A stretch of 64,000 nt of DNA from Persicobacter psychrovividus (GCF_036492425.1 NZ_AP025292.1:1364001-1428000); one strand, 5' to 3'; numbered from the stretch's first letter, positions 8,354 through 17,969 are shown. Program-made: numbers and translations. Notes: generated by a model not told the origin, from the letters alone.

Positions 8354-10078
8354 ATGATTCGCCCCCAACCAACAGAGAATGAAGCGCAAAGATTGGCTAA
8401 GCTGAAAGACTATGAGATTTTGGATACGCCTGATGCTCCCGAGTATGACGATTTCACCAGAATCGCCTCCGAAATTTGCGGTACGCCAATTGCTTTGATT
8501 TCTCTTGTTGATGATCATCGGCAGTGGTTTAAATCCAAGGTCGGCGTTGATGCTACAGAAACGCCTCGGGAACTCGCTTTTTGTGCCCATGCCATCAACC
8601 AGCCCGACGAGATTTTGGAGGTGAATGATGCCCGTAAGGATGAGCGCTTTCATGACAACCCGCTGGTCACTCAAAATCCCCATGTAATATTCTATGCGGG
8701 CTCGCCCTTGGTTACCCCAGAAGGCTATGCCATTGGTACTTTATGTGTGATCGACAATAAGCCCAGGGAAATGTCAACGGGGGCGAAAGAGGCCCTTAAT
8801 TTATTGGGAAAGCAGATCGTGAATGTTTTGGAGTTGCATCGGAAGGAGCGGGCGATTCGGTCGATCAATGATCAGCTCAAAGCAGAGATTGCCCTGCGGA
8901 ACAAGCGAGAGGAGGAGTTGATTGAGGCCCGAAATTCCGCCATCGAGGGGGAGCGGGTTAAGGATCAGTTCTTGTCCTCCATGTCGCATGAAATACGCAC
9001 CCCACTGAATGGGATTATCGGCATCACTAAATTGCTCAGTGATCTGGACTCTATTCAGGGGCAAGCGAAGGAATTTGTAGATCATATCGATTTTTCTGCC
9101 AAACACTTATTGCGGATCGTGAATGATATCCTTGATTTTGCCAAGATCCGTCAGGAGAAGGTTTGTTTTGAAAATACTGATTTTGAATTTGAGCAGTTTA
9201 TGGAAAACCTGAGCCATAACCTTCGTCCAAATATTCAAAAAAAGAATATCGGCTTTTCCCTGAACATTGCGAATGGCATTCCAAAAATTCTTCGTGGCGA
9301 CGTGCATCGCTTGGGGCAGGTGCTGCTGAATTTAGCGGGTAATGCGATTAAGTTTACAGAAAAAGGCGAGGTGAAGATAAATGTGTCGGCGGGGGCTGTT
9401 CGTGAAGGCAAAATCCGACTGAATTTCGAGATCTGTGATTCAGGCATTGGCATTCCCGAGGAGAAAATTGCCCATATTTTTAACCCATTCACACAAACAG
9501 ATGAAACCATCGCCAGAAAGTATGGCGGTACGGGTTTGGGCTTGCCGATTTCCAAACAACTTATTGAACAGATGGGGGGTGAAATTGAAGTAAAAAGTGT
9601 GCTGAATGAAGGGAGCACGTTTAGTTTCTACCTCTATTTTGCGATTTCAGAGCTTGATTTAATAGATACTGAGCAGGAGCAAGAAATTAAACCTGAAGAT
9701 ATTCCTGCGCTGAACATTCTTTTAGTGGAGGATTTTAAACTCAACCAGGTGGTGGCCAAACAGCATTTGCGGAAATTTGGATTTAAGGTAACCATTGCGG
9801 AAAACGGGCGTGAAGCGTTGAATTGTCTTTCTGAAAGTGTTTTTGACGTTGTCCTGATGGACATCAATATGCCTGTGATGGATGGCCTGGAGGCGACCAA
9901 AATTATCCGCGCTCATCAGGCATTGAAAGATCAGTATATCATCGCGATGACGGCCTCTGTTCGTGAAGCAGAGGTGAAGCGATGTTTTGATGTGGGGGTG
10001 AATGATTTCGTTTCCAAGCCTTTTGAACCAAAGGATTTGAGAGACAAAATTCTGAAAAGTTTGAGGGTCGGGAAGTAG
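8354..10078 (+). CDS. GAF-domain hybrid sensor histidine kinase
   Basis: Cytoplasmic hybrid kinase of 574 aa with no membrane segment. Residues about 20-165 form a GAF domain of the type that begins EAQRLAKLKDYEILDTP and contains FCAHAI and GYAIGTLCVID. A coiled coil (about 165-205) leads into HisKA with the phospho-acceptor H212 in SMSHEIRTPLNG. The HATPase domain has N-box NLAGNAIKF, G1 DSGIGIP and G2 GGTGLGLPIS. The C-terminus is a receiver domain with phospho-aspartate D503 (VLMDINMPVMDG) and the conserved lysine in SKPF. ATG 8354 matches the usual start of this GAF family; an upstream extension to 8246 is rejected. No response regulator lies nearby, so phosphate probably passes to an unlinked Hpt or regulator. 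The signal sensed is unknown. Confidence 0.88.
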   Translation: MIRPQPTENEAQRLAKLKDYEILDTPDAPEYDDFTRIASEICGTPIALISLVDDHRQWFKSKVGVDATETPRELAFCAHAINQPDEILEVNDARKDERFHDNPLVTQNPHVIFYAGSPLVTPEGYAIGTLCVIDNKPREMSTGAKEALNLLGKQIVNVLELHRKERAIRSINDQLKAEIALRNKREEELIEARNSAIEGERVKDQFLSSMSHEIRTPLNGIIGITKLLSDLDSIQGQAKEFVDHIDFSAKHLLRIVNDILDFAKIRQEKVCFENTDFEFEQFMENLSHNLRPNIQKKNIGFSLNIANGIPKILRGDVHRLGQVLLNLAGNAIKFTEKGEVKINVSAGAVREGKIRLNFEICDSGIGIPEEKIAHIFNPFTQTDETIARKYGGTGLGLPISKQLIEQMGGEIEVKSVLNEGSTFSFYLYFAISELDLIDTEQEQEIKPEDIPALNILLVEDFKLNQVVAKQHLRKFGFKVTIAENGREALNCLSESVFDVVLMDINMPVMDGLEATKIIRAHQALKDQYIIAMTASVREAEVKRCFDVGVNDFVSKPFEPKDLRDKILKSLRVGK

Positions 10079-10099
10079 GTGGTCGCCTGAGGGAGCGCC

Positions 10100-10780
10100 T
10101 TATTGCTCCACCTCTTTTTTGTTGATCTCTCGCCACGCTCCTTCAGGAATGTCGAGCGAGAGCCCTCCAATTTTGCAGCGGTGTAGGGCCGTAACTTTAT
10201 TTTTTACCGCAAAAAACATTCTTTTAACCTGATGAAACTTCCCTTCAGTGATGGTCAGTAAAACCTGTTTTTCATTGATCATTTCTATTTGTGCAGGGGC
10301 CGTAGGCTGTTTTTCCCCTTGCAACATTACCCCTTTTTCAAGCTGTTCAATGGCTTCTTTGGTTATTGGTCGATGGAGTTGAACTTGATAGGTTTTAGGA
10401 ACCTTGCCCGCAGGTTGCATGATATTAAAGGACCAATGCCCATCATCGGTGGCAATGAGTAGTCCTGTGGTGTCGGCATCGAGTCGGCCTACGAGGTGCA
10501 GTTGATCGGTGTCGGGGATATTGGTTAGTGAAAAAACAGCAGGGTAGTGCTCGTCTTTATTGGAGCATATGGTGTCGGCGGGTTTATGGATCATATAGTA
10601 CCGGAATGGGCGAGGGGTCAGGACTTTTTGGTCAAAAACAACCTGATTGGAAGCATGAACCTGATGGTGGGGCTCTGTGATTTTTTCGCCATTCACCTGA
10701 ATTTTTCCTTCCGCAATAATCAGCGACACTTCGGTAATGGTCAGGTCTGTACATTTACATATGAATTTATCCAGTCGCAT
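10100..10780 (-). CDS. rsuA: 16S rRNA pseudouridine(516) synthase RsuA
   Basis: 226-residue pseudouridine synthase of the RsuA/RluB/E/F family. The N-terminal S4 RNA-binding domain (about residues 1-60, MRLDKFICK start) is followed by the catalytic domain with the catalytic aspartate in GRLDADTTGLLI. FHQVKRMF near residue 185 is the conserved basic motif. Length and arrangement match RsuA (about 230 aa), which modifies U516 of 16S rRNA. RluE/RluF-type activity on 23S rRNA cannot be excluded without alignment. It is convergent with the GAF kinase, with only 21 nt between the stop codons and no terminator visible. Confidence 0.8.
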   Translation of the reverse strand: MRLDKFICKCTDLTITEVSLIIAEGKIQVNGEKITEPHHQVHASNQVVFDQKVLTPRPFRYYMIHKPADTICSNKDEHYPAVFSLTNIPDTDQLHLVGRLDADTTGLLIATDDGHWSFNIMQPAGKVPKTYQVQLHRPITKEAIEQLEKGVMLQGEKQPTAPAQIEMINEKQVLLTITEGKFHQVKRMFFAVKNKVTALHRCKIGGLSLDIPEGAWREINKKEVEQ

Positions 10781-10903
10781 GTTTTTGCTTTAGGGCAAAG
10801 GTAAAAAAAGAAATGTCAGCTTGAAATTTCTACTCGATTTAGAAAGGAAAATAGACTGCACTTTGGTGGCCTAATTTTACGAAGGATCAAATATTTAAGT
10901 AAG

Positions 10904-11137
10904 ATGATGTTTTTAGGATGGATTGTGTTGTCAATAATTGTGGGAATGCTCGCAACAGACAGAACCGTTGGGTTTTGGGGTGGTTTTTTACTGAGTCTGA
11001 TTTTGTCACCTTTAATAGGTTTTATCATCACTATTTTGAGCAGCGAGAAGGAGGATATACAATATCAAAAGATATTAAGGGAGGAGCAAATGCGGGCGAT
11101 AGCCAAGCGGGCGGTCCAAGATCAGGAAGGTGAATAA
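10904..11137 (+). CDS. Small two-helix membrane protein
   Basis: 77-residue protein. Residues about 3-18 and 23-47 are hydrophobic helices (FLGWIVLSIIVGMLA; GFWGGFLLSLILSPLIGFIITIL) joined by a short DRTVG turn, followed by a charged cytoplasmic tail rich in K, E and Q. The shape, with a glycine-rich first helix and the TDRTVGFWG turn, is common among small Bacteroidota membrane proteins of unknown function. The gene has a downstream terminator and an AT-rich upstream region, so I regard it as real despite its size. Confidence 0.65.
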   Translation: MMFLGWIVLSIIVGMLATDRTVGFWGGFLLSLILSPLIGFIITILSSEKEDIQYQKILREEQMRAIAKRAVQDQEGE

Positions 11138-11175
11138 AAAAAGGTTAGCCGTAATATTGTGGCTAACCTTTGTTG
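11136..11175. terminator. Bidirectional terminator between small membrane protein and asnB
   Basis: AAGGTTAGCC (11141-11150) pairs perfectly with GGCTAACCTT (11161-11170) across a 10-nt loop. The A run before the stem gives a strong T run on the minus strand, so it mainly serves asnB; a weaker T run lies on the plus side. Confidence 0.8.
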
Positions 11176-11195
11176 TATTTAGTTCTAATTTGCTG

Positions 11196-12872
11196 TTATT
11201 CGCTTACATAGGCATCGTTGTGGACGGCCTTTACTGCTCTTCCCGATGGGTCGGCAGAATTTTTGAAAGACTCATCCCACTCGATTGCTTTGGCAGTTGA
11301 GCAGGCTACCGATGGACCTCCAGGAACACATTTAGCAGCATCCTCTAAAGGAAATAGCTCGTCAAATATTTCTCGGTACAAATAGCCTTCTTTCGTCAGT
11401 GGCGTATTGTATGGGAAGCGATAACTCGCATGTTCCAGTTGATGGTCAGAAACCTTTTCTTCTGCAACTTCTTTCAGGGAATCAATCCAGTTGTATCCAA
11501 CACCGTCTGAAAATTGCTCCTTTTGGCGCCAAACAACCTCATGTGGCAAGTAATCTTCAAAACATTCACGAAGGACGCTTTTTTCCATTTTGCCGTTGCC
11601 ACACATTTTATCTTTTGGATTGATGTTCATAGCCACATCCAAAAATTCTTTGTCCAGGAATGGTACCCGTCCTTCAATACCCCAGGCGGCCATCGATTTG
11701 TTGGCGCGCGCGCAGTCAAACATGTTTAAGGCCATTAATTTACGCACAGATTCTTCATGAAATTCCTGAGCGTTAGGTGCTTTGTGGAAATACAAATACC
11801 CGCCAAAAATCTCGTCAGCACCTTCGCCAGAAAGCACCATTTTTATACCCATCGCGCGGATTTTTCTCGCCATCAGATACATAGGCGTAGAAGCACGGAT
11901 GGTGGTGATGTCGTAAGTCTCGATATGGTAAATCACATCCCTGATGGCATCAATGCCTTCCTGGACGGTATAAGTTAATTCATGATGAACGGTCCCGAGG
12001 TGATCCGCTACTTTTTGTGCTGCGGCTAAATCCGGAGCACCTTCCAAACCAATTGCAAAGGAGTGCAGTCGTGGCCACCAAGCCTCAACTTCATCGTTGC
12101 TTTCGATTCTCATCTTCGCAAATTTCTGCGTAATGGCAGAGGTGATCGATGAATCCAAACCGCCAGAAAGCAATACACCAAATGGCACATCAGACATCAA
12201 CTGTCTTTTTACCGCTTGCTCCAAGGCTTCTTTCAATTCTTCTTTGTTTGTTTCTGCATCTTTTACCGCAGAGAATTCCATCCACTTGCGTTCGTAATAG
12301 CGCTGTGGAGCTTTGCCTTGCTCAGAATAGACGAAACTTCCTGGAGGAAATTCAGAAATACTTTTACAAACAGGAACAAGAGCTTTCATTTCTGAAGCAA
12401 CATAATAGTTGCCGTGTTCATCAAAGCCTTGGTACAAAGGAATAATTCCAATGTGATCCCGCCCGATCAGGTAAGCATCTTTTTCGGCATCATAAAGAAC
12501 GAAAGCAAAGATACCGTTCAGGTAGTCGAGCAGTTTTTCCTTTTTCTCCTCATAAAGGGCCAAAATTACCTCACAGTCAGACTCTGTTTGGAAATTATAG
12601 TCAACAAATAATTCTTTCTTTAATGCTTGATGATTGTAAATTTCACCATTTACGGCCAAAACATGGGTTTTGTCGTGGTTATACAATGGCTGTTCGCCGC
12701 TGTATAAATCAACAATGGCTAAACGCTCGTGAGCGAGAATCGCTCTGTCTGATGCATACACCCCTGACCAGTCTGGACCACGGTGGCGAAGTTTCTTGGA
12801 GAGTTGCAAAGCCTGAGTCCTAAGTTGCTCAGGGTCTGATTTGATGTCTAAAATTCCAAATATTGAGCACAT
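11196..12872 (-). CDS. asnB: Asparagine synthase B (glutamine-hydrolysing)
   Basis: 558-residue class-II glutamine amidotransferase that converts aspartate, glutamine and ATP to asparagine and glutamate in the cytoplasm. Met-1 is followed by Cys-2 (MCSIFGIL), which becomes the N-terminal nucleophile after Met removal. The glutaminase domain covers about residues 1-200 (RHRGPDWSG, NGEIYNH, DCEVI). The synthetase domain holds the pyrophosphate loop LLSGGLDSS and the later LSGEGADEIFGGY. Length matches E. coli AsnB (554 aa). The gene is monocistronic, ending at the shared terminator. Confidence 0.93.
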   Translation of the reverse strand: MCSIFGILDIKSDPEQLRTQALQLSKKLRHRGPDWSGVYASDRAILAHERLAIVDLYSGEQPLYNHDKTHVLAVNGEIYNHQALKKELFVDYNFQTESDCEVILALYEEKKEKLLDYLNGIFAFVLYDAEKDAYLIGRDHIGIIPLYQGFDEHGNYYVASEMKALVPVCKSISEFPPGSFVYSEQGKAPQRYYERKWMEFSAVKDAETNKEELKEALEQAVKRQLMSDVPFGVLLSGGLDSSITSAITQKFAKMRIESNDEVEAWWPRLHSFAIGLEGAPDLAAAQKVADHLGTVHHELTYTVQEGIDAIRDVIYHIETYDITTIRASTPMYLMARKIRAMGIKMVLSGEGADEIFGGYLYFHKAPNAQEFHEESVRKLMALNMFDCARANKSMAAWGIEGRVPFLDKEFLDVAMNINPKDKMCGNGKMEKSVLRECFEDYLPHEVVWRQKEQFSDGVGYNWIDSLKEVAEEKVSDHQLEHASYRFPYNTPLTKEGYLYREIFDELFPLEDAAKCVPGGPSVACSTAKAIEWDESFKNSADPSGRAVKAVHNDAYVSE

Positions 12873-13363
12873 ATCATCAATAGTTTATTTTTATCTTTTT
12901 TCAAAAAGGAGTAAGCTGAAAAAAGTGCCCTAATTCTCGTAGGGCGATTGTTTGGTTAAATGATTGTCGGGAAATCATCTTCAATTGTGTAATTGTTAAT
13001 GAATATCCCTTTCTGTTAAAACAAATTAAACGAATTTAGTTTTTGATTGCAATAAATATAATGAAAATAATGAATATATGCATAGGTGATAAAATTAGCC
13101 TATTTTTTTTAAGGGTTTGATAATTGGGGTTTGGTGAAACGGCCTCTGTTGCCATATTTGCAATATTTTCTGAATTTGATCGATTATATATCTATAATTT
13201 GCTGAAATTTTATGGCTCTTGTCCTCTTGACTGGTCCGTTTTTGAACGAGCCCTTAATAATACTCTATATTGAGCCGCTTCTGAATTTTTGATTCACCGT
13301 TTTAAGTCCAGGCGCTCTTGGGGCTCCTGAGATAAAAGGGACCATAGACATGGGGGAGGAAGC
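12873..13363. other. AT-rich intergenic region
   Basis: About 490 bases between asnB and the thioredoxin-like gene, both on the minus strand. The left edge is the asnB leader. I see no gene, RNA or repeat; the few frames are under 65 codons without recognisable features. Confidence 0.35.
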
Positions 13364-13396
13364 ACAAAAAAAGGCCTTACTTTGCAGTAAGACCTT
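13364..13396 (-). terminator. Intrinsic terminator of the thioredoxin-like gene
   Basis: On the minus strand AAGGTCTTAC pairs with GTAAGGCCTT (one G-T wobble) across a 6-nt loop and runs into seven T. Confidence 0.8.
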
Positions 13397-13420
13397 AGCG
13401 CATTATCAACTAATAATTTT

Positions 13421-13870
13421 TTATTCAAATCTTTCGAGCATTCGCGTGAATTGCTTGGCATTTTTATATCCAGGCTCAACACTTGTTGCGTCTTTTTCTG
13501 GTTTCAGTAACAGAATGGTAGGATAGCCTGGTACCTTGAACTTCTTGGCCAACTCAGCATAAGTAAGGCTTTCCCCCTTATAGGTAATTCGTTCCGTTGA
13601 TTCAGCATCAATTTTCACCGCATAAAAGTCTTTATTGACCGCCTGCACAACATCTTTATCTTTGAAGGTGGTTTTGTCGAGTTTTTTACAATAGCCACAC
13701 CATGAAGTATAAAAATCAATCATGATATGCTTGGAAGGATTTTTCTCGACCATTTTCATGGCATCCTCAAAAGAAATCCATTTAATTTCTTTGTCCTGAC
13801 CACGCCCAGCGAAGGAAGCGGTACTGATTAAAAGGCAAATCAAGGCAAGTATTAAAGGCTTTTTCATCAT
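13421..13870 (-). CDS. Secreted thioredoxin-fold protein (WCGYC)
   Basis: 149-residue periplasmic thioredoxin-like protein. The signal peptide (KKPLILALICLLISTASFAG) is followed by one thioredoxin fold with the redox motif WCGYCK near residue 58 and the cis-proline region GYPTILLL. The stretch around DKTTFKDKDVV is typical of the DUF255/thioredoxin_7-like group, not classical thioredoxin. It probably reduces or isomerises disulfides in exported proteins. A longer paralogue lies at 30281-30853 with the same order of motifs (W-x-S/T-F-E, IMIDxYTxWCGxCKK, DKTTF). The start could be the first or second of two adjacent ATGs (13870 or 13867). It is downstream of the metal-transport operon but has its own terminator. 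Confidence 0.85.
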   Translation of the reverse strand: MMKKPLILALICLLISTASFAGRGQDKEIKWISFEDAMKMVEKNPSKHIMIDFYTSWCGYCKKLDKTTFKDKDVVQAVNKDFYAVKIDAESTERITYKGESLTYAELAKKFKVPGYPTILLLKPEKDATSVEPGYKNAKQFTRMLERFE

Positions 13871-14024
13871 AACGTTTCTTGGTAATATATTTATCTACGA
13901 AGGAAAAGGAGTTTACGACAGCGGTAGAGGGTCGGCTATTGGACAAACACCTCTACTTTAGGGGTATAATCGAAATATTGATTACCAAATCAAGGATGAT
14001 CAATGATTGTTTCGATATTTCCGT

Positions 14025-14933
14025 TTACTTGCTTGTTGCGGAGAGAGTTGCTTCTAAAGTTGCCTTATTGGTACGTCTTTTATTGCGTGATATGTAGCCA
14101 TCAGTAGGAGAAAACAAAAAGGCGAGCATAAAGAGCAAACCACCCACAGAGGCCATTGCTCCCGCAATAGACCCATCGACGGCATAGGCGATATAATACC
14201 CGAGGACGGAGGTCAGTACCCCAATTACGGCGGCATAAATGAGCATTTTTTTCAGTTCATGGGTTAACAGGTAGGCTGTTGCGGCAGGGGTTACCATTAG
14301 CGCAATGACCAATATGGCACCGACGGATTCGAAGGATGCCACCGAGACAAGCGAAACCATGCCCATAAGTGCATAATGCCAAAGGGTGGTAGAAATGCCA
14401 ATAGCGGCAGCAAAGGCAGGATCAAAAGTAGACAGATACAGCGCCTTATAGCAAATGCTGATGAAAGTGATGATGACCACCATCACGATAGCACCAATCC
14501 ACAGGGCGCGTGGGCCAAGGATGGTTCCTGCATCGGTAATCCATAAATCAATTGGAACATAAGCAATTTCTCCATACAAAACACAATCCTGGTCGAGGTC
14601 TACTTTTCCAGCGAAAACGGTAATTAAAATTACACCTACTGCAAAAAGCCATGTAAAGGTTACGCCAATAGAGGCATCAGATTGTAAACCGCCTTTATGA
14701 TGAAAAAATTCAATGATAAAGGTGGTCAGGATGCCGAAAAGGGCTGCGCCAGCGAGCATCACCACCGAATCTCTTGAGCCGGACAGTAAAAAGGCGATCA
14801 CAATACCAGGTAATACGGCATGAGAGATCGCATCGGCCACCATGGTCATTTTCCGCAAGACCAAAAAACAGCCGAGCAAACTGCAGGAAACCGCAACGCA
14901 GGCTCCTGTAAGAATTATTAATAGATCGTTCAT
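14025..14933 (-). CDS. mntD: Mn/Zn/Fe ABC transporter permease
   Basis: 302-residue integral membrane permease of the ABC-3 family (TroD/MntD/ZnuB type) with eight or nine hydrophobic helices. Family signatures include VSCSLLGCFLVLRKMTMVADAISHAVLPG near the N-terminus and the coupling region GISTTLWHY, then LMVTPAATAYLL. It is the last gene of the operon, starting 11 nt after the stop of the fused permease, and should form the other half of the membrane channel. Unlike its neighbour it has no C-terminal regulatory domain; it ends shortly after the last helix with a basic tail. Mn, Zn or Fe specificity cannot be read from the sequence, so the symbol is provisional. Confidence 0.85.
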   Translation of the reverse strand: MNDLLIILTGACVAVSCSLLGCFLVLRKMTMVADAISHAVLPGIVIAFLLSGSRDSVVMLAGAALFGILTTFIIEFFHHKGGLQSDASIGVTFTWLFAVGVILITVFAGKVDLDQDCVLYGEIAYVPIDLWITDAGTILGPRALWIGAIVMVVIITFISICYKALYLSTFDPAFAAAIGISTTLWHYALMGMVSLVSVASFESVGAILVIALMVTPAATAYLLTHELKKMLIYAAVIGVLTSVLGYYIAYAVDGSIAGAMASVGGLLFMLAFLFSPTDGYISRNKRRTNKATLEATLSATSK

Positions 14934-14944
14934 GTTGAGTCAGC

Positions 14945-16237
14945 TTAATGGTAAGGGATTTCTTCATCGTGAGGGTCACGGTCGGGGAAGTCGAGTTTTT
15001 CTTCCAGCCGTTTTTCCAGCTCAGGTGTGATAACATGCTCCATTGTTTCAGCACTGTCATGCACGTGGTCAGGGTCGAGGTTCAGGTAAGTGGTAAGGTA
15101 CACTTCCCAAAGTCGGTGCAGTTTCACAACCCTTTTGGCCCTTGCCACCCCTTCGTTACTCAGTCGGAAGCCTTTCTTTTCATTGATCAGGTAGCCGTCT
15201 TTTTGAAGGGAACGAAGTCCTTTTTTTAGTTTCCGAAGGCCCAGATTCGGGCGAATTTCCAATAATGCTTCCGCGCTGTAATGCTTTTTAATGTCCTCTT
15301 TGTTTTTTCCCAAATAGAAAAATGACTTGAGAATATTCTCCGTCAGGATTTTGTGCTGGTTTTCATACTGCCTGCGGAGTTTAAAAATGATGCCTCGATT
15401 TGGCGCAAATAAAATGGAAATCAGGGCAATTGTGGTCGCGATGACTACGATCCACGGGCCTGTTGGCATGCTGGGAGCCACGTAGGAAATCATGGCGCCA
15501 CTGAATCCCGAAAATGCACCGAAGAGGGTGGCGAACCAAACCATCTTAGGCAGGTGATCGGTCCAGTATCGGGCCGCTGCAGGTGGCGTAATCAGCATTG
15601 CTGCCATCAGCACAACTCCCACGGCTTGTATGCCAATCACCACCGCCAAAACAGTGAGTGAGGTCAGTAAAAGCTCCAGCCATTTTACGGGCAGGCCTGT
15701 GGCGGAAGCAAAATCCCGATCGAAGGCAATTAAGGTGAGCTCTTTGAAAAACAGTAATATCAGTGCCATAATGGCCAGTCCGACCGTCAGGAAGATGATC
15801 AAGTCGGAGCCGACCAAAGAGGCCGCTTGTCCGAAAAGAAAATGATCCAGCCCCGACTGATCAGCATAGTCACCATGCTGAATGAAAGTCATCAGCAAAA
15901 TGCCGAAACCAAAAAACACTGACAGGACCAGAGAAATGGCCGTGTCTTCCTTGATTTTTGAATGCTGACTGATGAAATTAATCAGCTGAAGGGAAAGCCA
16001 CCCTGTGGTAAAAGCACCAATGATCAGGTAAATAGGGTTTTTTACGCCCGTCAGTAAAAAAGCCAAACATACCCCAGGCAAGACCGCATGTGCAACGGCA
16101 TCACCGATCAGGGCCTGCTTTTTCAGAAAGGTGAAACAGCCCACCAAAGCCGAGGAGGCGGTCAGGATGATGGCTCCGAGGGTTACCATCCGAACACTTG
16201 GATCCTGAAAGGAAAGAAATTCTAAAAGCGCTTCCAT
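14945..16237 (-). CDS. mntC: Metal ABC transporter permease fused to a DtxR-like metal-sensing domain
   Basis: 430-residue fusion. Residues about 1-293 are an ABC-3 permease (FLKKQALIGDAVAHAVLPG; VGVVLMAAMLITPPAAARYW). Residues about 294-430 are DtxR/MntR-like. They include a winged-helix-like part (SAEALLEIRPNLGLRKLKKGL, then DGYLINEKKGFRLSNEG) followed by the metal-binding and dimerisation helices, with HRLWEVYL, VHDSAETMEHV and DPHDEEIP. These motifs align with the separate regulator in the same operon (HRLWEVFL, VHEVAEQLEH, DPHGDPIP), so the candidate metal ligands are kept. The domain should face the cytoplasm next to the ATPase. Permease-DtxR fusions occur in other Bacteroidota. A role in gating transport by cytosolic metal is my inference. 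Confidence 0.87.
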   Translation of the reverse strand: MEALLEFLSFQDPSVRMVTLGAIILTASSALVGCFTFLKKQALIGDAVAHAVLPGVCLAFLLTGVKNPIYLIIGAFTTGWLSLQLINFISQHSKIKEDTAISLVLSVFFGFGILLMTFIQHGDYADQSGLDHFLFGQAASLVGSDLIIFLTVGLAIMALILLFFKELTLIAFDRDFASATGLPVKWLELLLTSLTVLAVVIGIQAVGVVLMAAMLITPPAAARYWTDHLPKMVWFATLFGAFSGFSGAMISYVAPSMPTGPWIVVIATTIALISILFAPNRGIIFKLRRQYENQHKILTENILKSFFYLGKNKEDIKKHYSAEALLEIRPNLGLRKLKKGLRSLQKDGYLINEKKGFRLSNEGVARAKRVVKLHRLWEVYLTTYLNLDPDHVHDSAETMEHVITPELEKRLEEKLDFPDRDPHDEEIPYH

Positions 16238-16242
16238 AGTTG

Positions 16243-17040
16243 TTAATTTTCACGGTTAGGGAAGGCCTGGTTTTTCAGTTCCTGAGAAAGGTCGGTCAGT
16301 AAAGAAAGGTTACCGCCATAGGTTTCTGCTACAATCTCATTGGTCAGTACCGATTTTGTTGGTCCTGAAGCCACCAGTCGGGTGTTAAGCAGGATAATCC
16401 AGTCGAAATATTTTTGGGCGGTTTGTAAATCATGGTGCACTACAATGACTGTTTTGCCCTTTTTTGTCATCTCCTGCATCAGTTCAACGATGGCTTTTTC
16501 GGTGGCCATATCTACCCCCACGAAGGGTTCATCCATAAAATACAGATCGGCATGTTGTGCCAGTGCACGGGCAAGAAAAACCCGCTGCTGTTGGCCGCCG
16601 GAAAGCTGAGAGATCTGGCGGTGGGCAAAATTCTCCATATTCACTTTATGCAGGCATTCCATGGCAATGTCGAGGTCGGCTTTTCTTGCGCGGCTGAACA
16701 GCCCAATCTTGGCGTACCTGCCCATGAGCACCACATCTTTTACCAATGCGGGGAAGTCCCAGTCAACAGTACCACGCTGGGGCACATAACTGATACGGTC
16801 ACGAACTTCATCGAGCTTTTTATCGAACATTTTGACGTACCCACTGGCCATAGGTAGAAGGCCCATCATGGCTTTGATTAAGGTGGATTTTCCAGCGCCA
16901 TTAGGCCCCATAATGCCCACAACAGCTCCTTTTGGGAGGCTCAGGTCAATATCCCAAAGTACGGGTTTACGGTCATAGGTAACGGTTAAATCGTGGACTT
17001 CCGTTACGGGATTTTCTACGTGATATATTTTTTTGCTCAT
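16243..17040 (-). CDS. mntB: Mn/Zn/Fe ABC transporter ATP-binding protein
   Basis: 265-residue ABC ATPase that powers the two permeases. Walker A is GPNGAGKST, the Q-loop lies in the SYVPQRGTVDWDFP segment typical of the Mn/Zn-type ATPases, the signature is LSGGQQQR, Walker B is ADLYFMDEPFVG and the H-loop is VVHHD. It lies 8 nt downstream of the binding-protein gene and 5 nt upstream of the fused permease gene, so it is part of one transcript. It acts at the inner face of the cytoplasmic membrane. Confidence 0.9.
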   Translation of the reverse strand: MSKKIYHVENPVTEVHDLTVTYDRKPVLWDIDLSLPKGAVVGIMGPNGAGKSTLIKAMMGLLPMASGYVKMFDKKLDEVRDRISYVPQRGTVDWDFPALVKDVVLMGRYAKIGLFSRARKADLDIAMECLHKVNMENFAHRQISQLSGGQQQRVFLARALAQHADLYFMDEPFVGVDMATEKAIVELMQEMTKKGKTVIVVHHDLQTAQKYFDWIILLNTRLVASGPTKSVLTNEIVAETYGGNLSLLTDLSQELKNQAFPNREN

Positions 17041-17048
17041 AGTGGTTG

Positions 17049-17969
17049 CTATTTGAGTGCCTGAACAATTGTTTTTAAATTGGCGCGCACCATGCCGAGG
17101 TAAGTTCCCTCGGGGGTGCCTTTTTCGCCCATGGCATCGGAGTACAGGCTGCCTCCGATTTTCAGTTGGTGCCCCTTTTGCTGGCAGGCCTCAACAACAG
17201 AAGAAATCGCTTTGGGAGAAACCGAAGATTCTACAAAGATGGCTTTGATGTTTCTTTCGATAATAAAATTAACCAAATCGACACGGTCACGAAGACCAAA
17301 CTCCGACAGGGTTGAAATGCCCTGCAGTCCGCGCACTTCTATACCATAGGCTTTGCCAAAATAGCCAAAGGCATCGTGGGCGGTGATCATGACCCGCTGT
17401 TGTGCAGGAATCTGTTGAATCTCGCGCAGGATTTGCTGGTGTAATGCCTGCATGTCCTTGCGGTAACTGGCTTCGTTGGTTTCGATCATCGAAGCCCAGT
17501 CAGGGTATTGTTTTTTTAGGGCAAGTGCAGCTTCCTGTACAGCGATATCCCAGATGGAGAGGTCGAACCAGATATGCGGGTCGTGCAGGTCGGTGTCGTC
17601 GATGCGCAACAGTTTGTGTTCAGGAATCGATTGTGCCAAAGCGACGACGGGGCGGCTTCTGCTGAGTTTTTCAAGCACTTCGCCCATTTTTCCTTCAAGG
17701 TGAAGCCCATTATAAAAAATCAGGTTGGCACGAGCCAGCCGGTCAATATCGCCATGGGTCGCTTTATAAAGATGGGGGTCCACGCCAGGGCCCATCAGCG
17801 AGATGACATTCGCGCTGTCCTGCACAAGTTGCTTAACCGCATCGGCAATCATGCCTGTGGTACAGACAATATTTTGCTTGCCATTATTCATCTCAGGATG
17901 ACGGTCACAGGCGGAAAAAAAAAGGAGGCTGATTGTTCCTGCAAGCAGGAGAAGGGTGTTATTTTTCAC
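17049..17969 (-). CDS. mntA: Metal-binding lipoprotein of ABC transporter (TroA/MntA/ZnuA type)
   Basis: 306-residue substrate-binding protein of cluster 9. It starts with a lipoprotein signal peptide ending FFSAC, so it is anchored in the envelope. The likely metal ligands are the histidine in DPHLYK, the histidine in DPHIWFDL, the histidine in TAHDAFGYF and an aspartate in SDAMGEKG, the TroA-like His3-Asp set. There is no long His-rich loop of the sort seen in ZnuA, which slightly favours Mn or Fe over Zn. The start is a GTG at 17969 that overlaps the end of the regulator gene by 11 nt, which suggests translational coupling. Confidence 0.88.
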   Translation of the reverse strand: MKNNTLLLLAGTISLLFFSACDRHPEMNNGKQNIVCTTGMIADAVKQLVQDSANVISLMGPGVDPHLYKATHGDIDRLARANLIFYNGLHLEGKMGEVLEKLSRSRPVVALAQSIPEHKLLRIDDTDLHDPHIWFDLSIWDIAVQEAALALKKQYPDWASMIETNEASYRKDMQALHQQILREIQQIPAQQRVMITAHDAFGYFGKAYGIEVRGLQGISTLSEFGLRDRVDLVNFIIERNIKAIFVESSVSPKAISSVVEACQQKGHQLKIGGSLYSDAMGEKGTPEGTYLGMVRANLKTIVQALK